Positions 5,485-7,568 of a stretch of 7,568 nucleotides of DNA are shown one piece after another (position 1 is the first letter of the stretch; each line of letters begins with the position of its first letter). Both the position numbers and the translations under genes were made by a program. Under the pieces are notes generated by a model. That model was not told the DNA's origin. It saw only the letters and a program-made list of their open reading frames with translations, and made no database searches. The stretch spans positions 1 to 7,568 of the forward strand of contig JAKSKA010000065.1 in the NCBI GenBank assembly GCA_024401915.1. Reading direction: 5' to 3'. This DNA comes from Bacteroidales bacterium. Lineage in GTDB: Bacteria > Bacteroidota > Bacteroidia > Bacteroidales > UBA932.

Positions 5485-7206
5485 CTACATCCTTTCAGGA
5501 AGTTCTATTCCGAGTATCCCCATCGCCTTCCTGAGCACGCCGGCCACCGTTGAAAGCAGCTGGAGCCTCATCCGAAGCACCGCTCCGTCAGGTTCCTTGA
5601 GGATCGGAGTATCGTGATAATACTGGTTGAATTCCTTTGCGAGGTCGTAGCAATAGTTGGCGACCAGCGCAGGGGAAAGCGCGGCAGCCGCCTCGGAAAC
5701 CTTTGCGGGATAGGCGCAGAGCAGCTTCACGAGACGCGTCTCCTTCGGGCTGAGGGAAGCCTCGCCGGATGCGGCGGACATATCAGGAGCCTTGCGGAGG
5801 ATGGAGCATATACGCGCGTGGGTATACTGGATGAAAGGTCCGGTATTCCCGTTGAAATCGATCGACTCGCGGGGATCGAAAAGCATAGTTTTCTTCGGGT
5901 CCACCTTGAGGATGAAATATTTGAGTGCGCCGAGGCCTATCATTCCGAAAAGCTTCTCCCTCTCATCCTCAGGGATGCCCTCGAGCTTCCCGGACTCCTC
6001 GGATATCGCCTTCGCCTCGTCGTGCATCTTGAGGATCAGGTCGTCCGCATCGACAACCGTACCTTCGCGCGACTTCATCTTGCCCTCGGGCAGCTCGACC
6101 ATTCCGTAGCTGAGGTGGTAGATCTGCGAAGCCCAGTCGAAGCCGAGCTTGCCGAGTATGAGCTTGAGGACCTGGAAATGATAGTCCTGTTCATTGCCGA
6201 CCACATAGATATGGGAATCGAGCGTATGCTCGGAGAAACGGCGTTCCGCAGTGCCGAGGTCCTGGGTTATATAGACCGACGTACCATCGGCGCGCTGCAC
6301 TATCTTGCGGTCCAGCCCGTCGGCGGTAAGGTCGCACCATACCGAGCCGTCCGGATCGGTTGTGAACACACCTGATTCCAGGCCCTTGCGGACAAGTTCC
6401 TTGCCCAGAAGATAGGTATCGTGCTCATAATATGTCTTGTCGAAAGAGATGCCGAGGGCCTTGTATGTCTCGTCGAAGCCCTTGAACACCCATCCGTTCA
6501 TCTTCTCCCACAGGCTCCTGACCTCGGGGTCGCCCTGCTCCCACTTGACAAGCATCTCGTGGACGTCGTCAAGGACGGCCGGGTTTTCCTTCTCCATCTT
6601 TGCGTACTCGACATAGCAGTCACCGACAAGGTGGTCGCCCTTCTTCCCGGTGGATTCGGGGGTAGCCCCGTCGAAACGTTTCTGCCAGGCATACATCGAC
6701 TTGCAGATATGGACGCCCCTGTCATTGACAAGCGTTGTCTTGATCACCTCGTTGCCGGCCTCGCGCAGCAGGTTGGACACGCTGGCACCGAGAAGGTTAT
6801 TGCGCACGTGGCCGAGATGGAGGGGCTTGTTGGTATTGGGAGAGCTGAACTCGACCATTATCCTCTTCCCCGTCGGAGGAAGGGTTCCAAAAGAGGGGTC
6901 GGCGGCAATGGACGCAAATGTCTCCTTCCAGAAAAGTCCGCTGAGGGAAAGGTTGAGAAAACCCTTCACCGAGTTGAACGAACTGATTTCAGGGCAGTTG
7001 GCAACGAGCCACTCACCTATCGCATTCGAGCTGGCGTCCGGCGAGCTGTGGGTGATGCGGAGCAACGGGAATACTACGAGCGTATAATCGCCCTCGAACT
7101 CCTTGCGGGTGGTCTGGACCTGAAGCGAAGAGGCCTCGACATCGACGCCATAAAGAGCCTTGACCGCATCCGCGGCCTTGGCTGCAATCAAAGATTCAGC
7201 TGTCAT
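5485..7206 (-). CDS. argS: Arginyl-tRNA synthetase
   Basis: 573 residues, complete. It charges tRNA-Arg with arginine in the cytoplasm, an essential class I aminoacyl-tRNA synthetase. The order of parts is standard: an N-terminal ArgRS additional domain (about 1-105), the catalytic Rossmann fold with the HIGH signature as HLGH (130-133, within SPNTNKPLHLGHVRNN), the second signature loop GKMKSREGTV (375-384), and the all-helical DALR anticodon-binding domain (about 458-573). The KMSK loop is KMKSR here, a variant common in this enzyme family. The start ATG shares one base with the rpoD stop (TAATG), so translation is probably coupled. The CDF gene follows 2 bases after its TAG. The large open frames on the opposite strand of this gene are codon-bias shadows. 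Confidence 0.98.
   Translation of the reverse strand: MTAESLIAAKAADAVKALYGVDVEASSLQVQTTRKEFEGDYTLVVFPLLRITHSSPDASSNAIGEWLVANCPEISSFNSVKGFLNLSLSGLFWKETFASIAADPSFGTLPPTGKRIMVEFSSPNTNKPLHLGHVRNNLLGASVSNLLREAGNEVIKTTLVNDRGVHICKSMYAWQKRFDGATPESTGKKGDHLVGDCYVEYAKMEKENPAVLDDVHEMLVKWEQGDPEVRSLWEKMNGWVFKGFDETYKALGISFDKTYYEHDTYLLGKELVRKGLESGVFTTDPDGSVWCDLTADGLDRKIVQRADGTSVYITQDLGTAERRFSEHTLDSHIYVVGNEQDYHFQVLKLILGKLGFDWASQIYHLSYGMVELPEGKMKSREGTVVDADDLILKMHDEAKAISEESGKLEGIPEDEREKLFGMIGLGALKYFILKVDPKKTMLFDPRESIDFNGNTGPFIQYTHARICSILRKAPDMSAASGEASLSPKETRLVKLLCAYPAKVSEAAAALSPALVANYCYDLAKEFNQYYHDTPILKEPDGAVLRMRLQLLSTVAGVLRKAMGILGIELPERM
5490..5495 (-). promoter_or_regulatory. Shine-Dalgarno-like site for the CDF gene, inside the argS end
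   Basis: AAAGGA on the minus strand lies 7 bases ahead of the CDF ATG at 5482 and within the last codons of argS. It is the clearest ribosome binding site in the window and confirms that start. Confidence 0.5.
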
Positions 7207-7568
7207 TACTGTCCCAGGTATGTTTTAAGGAGTTTCGATGCAGAAGGCTTCTTGAGCTTGCGTATGGCCTTCTCCTTGATCTGACGGACCCTTTCGCGGG
7301 TAAGGTCGAGCCTTTCGCCTATCTCTTCCAGAGTCATCTCCTGACACCCGATGCCGAAGAAGCTCTTGATAATCTCGCGCTCACGGACGGTAAGGATCTG
7401 AAGCGCACGCTCGATTTCGGTACTCAGGGATTCATTGGTGAGTCCCCTGTCCGCCATAGGGCTGTCATCATTGGGCCGGACGTCGAGAAGGGAGTTGTCC
7501 TCCCCTTCCACGAACGGTGCGGCGACGCGGACGTGACGGCCGCTCACGCGGCGGGTATCGGCGAGCTT
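7206..7568 (-). CDS. rpoD: Primary RNA polymerase sigma factor RpoD, C-terminal part
   Basis: The open frame enters from the right edge (KLADTRRVSGRHV...), so the GTG at 7547 is internal and not a start. What remains is 120 residues: the end of region 3 (APFVEGEDNSLLD) and all of region 4, including the HTH that reads the -33/-35 element (MTLEEIGERLDLTRERVRQI) and the C-terminal tail ending TYLGQ. Spacing and wording match the short (about 285-residue) Bacteroidetes primary sigma, which recognises the TTG/TAnnTTTG promoters seen elsewhere in this window. The downstream argS start overlaps its TAA by one base. Housekeeping role is secure; the N-terminal two thirds lie outside the window. Confidence 0.96.
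   Translation of the reverse strand, partial: KLADTRRVSGRHVRVAAPFVEGEDNSLLDVRPNDDSPMADRGLTNESLSTEIERALQILTVREREIIKSFFGIGCQEMTLEEIGERLDLTRERVRQIKEKAIRKLKKPSASKLLKTYLGQ

Noticed and set aside
5485..7206. KMKSR in place of KMSK in ArgS as a defect
   Set aside because: Departures from KMSK are common in arginyl-tRNA synthetases, and the surrounding segment is intact.
5614..7284. Long plus-strand frames opposite argS and rpoD (253 and 287 aa)
   Set aside because: They mirror real coding sequence with strong codon bias, have low-complexity, non-family content, and cross the argS/rpoD boundary with no promoter.
7545..7547. GTG 7547 as the start of a short sigma-like protein
   Set aside because: The frame is open to the window edge and the upstream residues (KLADTRR) match RpoD region 3, so this is an internal codon.

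Overview
The window reads as an ordinary chromosomal stretch of a fairly GC-rich member of the Bacteroidota, most likely Bacteroidales; the genus cannot be told from the sequence. Three things point there. The sigma factor C-terminus is a close match to the short Bacteroidetes RpoD (FFGIGCQEMTLEEIGE core). The one clear intergenic region has promoters of the Bacteroidetes type (TTG, 20-21 bp, TAnnTTTG) rather than E. coli -35/-10 boxes. Most starts lack a strong Shine-Dalgarno sequence. There are no tRNA, rRNA, CRISPR or IS features, and no gene-free stretch over 300 bases.

Right part (3416-7568, all minus strand). A tightly packed run reads rpoD 3' end, then argS, then a cation diffusion facilitator (CDF) transporter, then a COG0523/CobW-type GTPase metallochaperone. 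Junctions are a 1-base TAATG overlap, a 2-base gap and a 15-base gap, so it looks like one transcription unit. Two metal-homeostasis genes therefore ride behind two central housekeeping genes.

Middle (2520-3422, plus strand). One Abi_2-family (AbiD/AbiF-like) abortive-infection gene with an intact Rx4H HEPN ribonuclease motif. Its stop overlaps the GTPase stop tail to tail. It has its own promoter and probably starts at GTG 2520.

Left part (1-2290, minus strand). A two-gene operon is divergent from the Abi gene. The first gene encodes an XRE helix-turn-helix domain fused to a Gfo/Idh/MocA dehydrogenase fold, in which the catalytic EKP lysine is replaced by Met and the later Asp-x-Gly-x-Tyr-Pro segment is also changed. 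The second, 2 bases downstream, is an APC-superfamily amino-acid permease cut by the window edge. The most economical reading is that the fusion is a DNA-binding sensor built from a dead dehydrogenase, controlling uptake by the permease.

The roughly 230-base AT-rich divergent region (2291-2519) holds two facing promoters, a 12-bp-arm inverted repeat, a 7-bp-arm palindrome over the Abi start site, and repeated TGTTAA and GCAAAAT words. It is the natural place for the fusion protein to bind and could link it to the defence gene. That link is inference.
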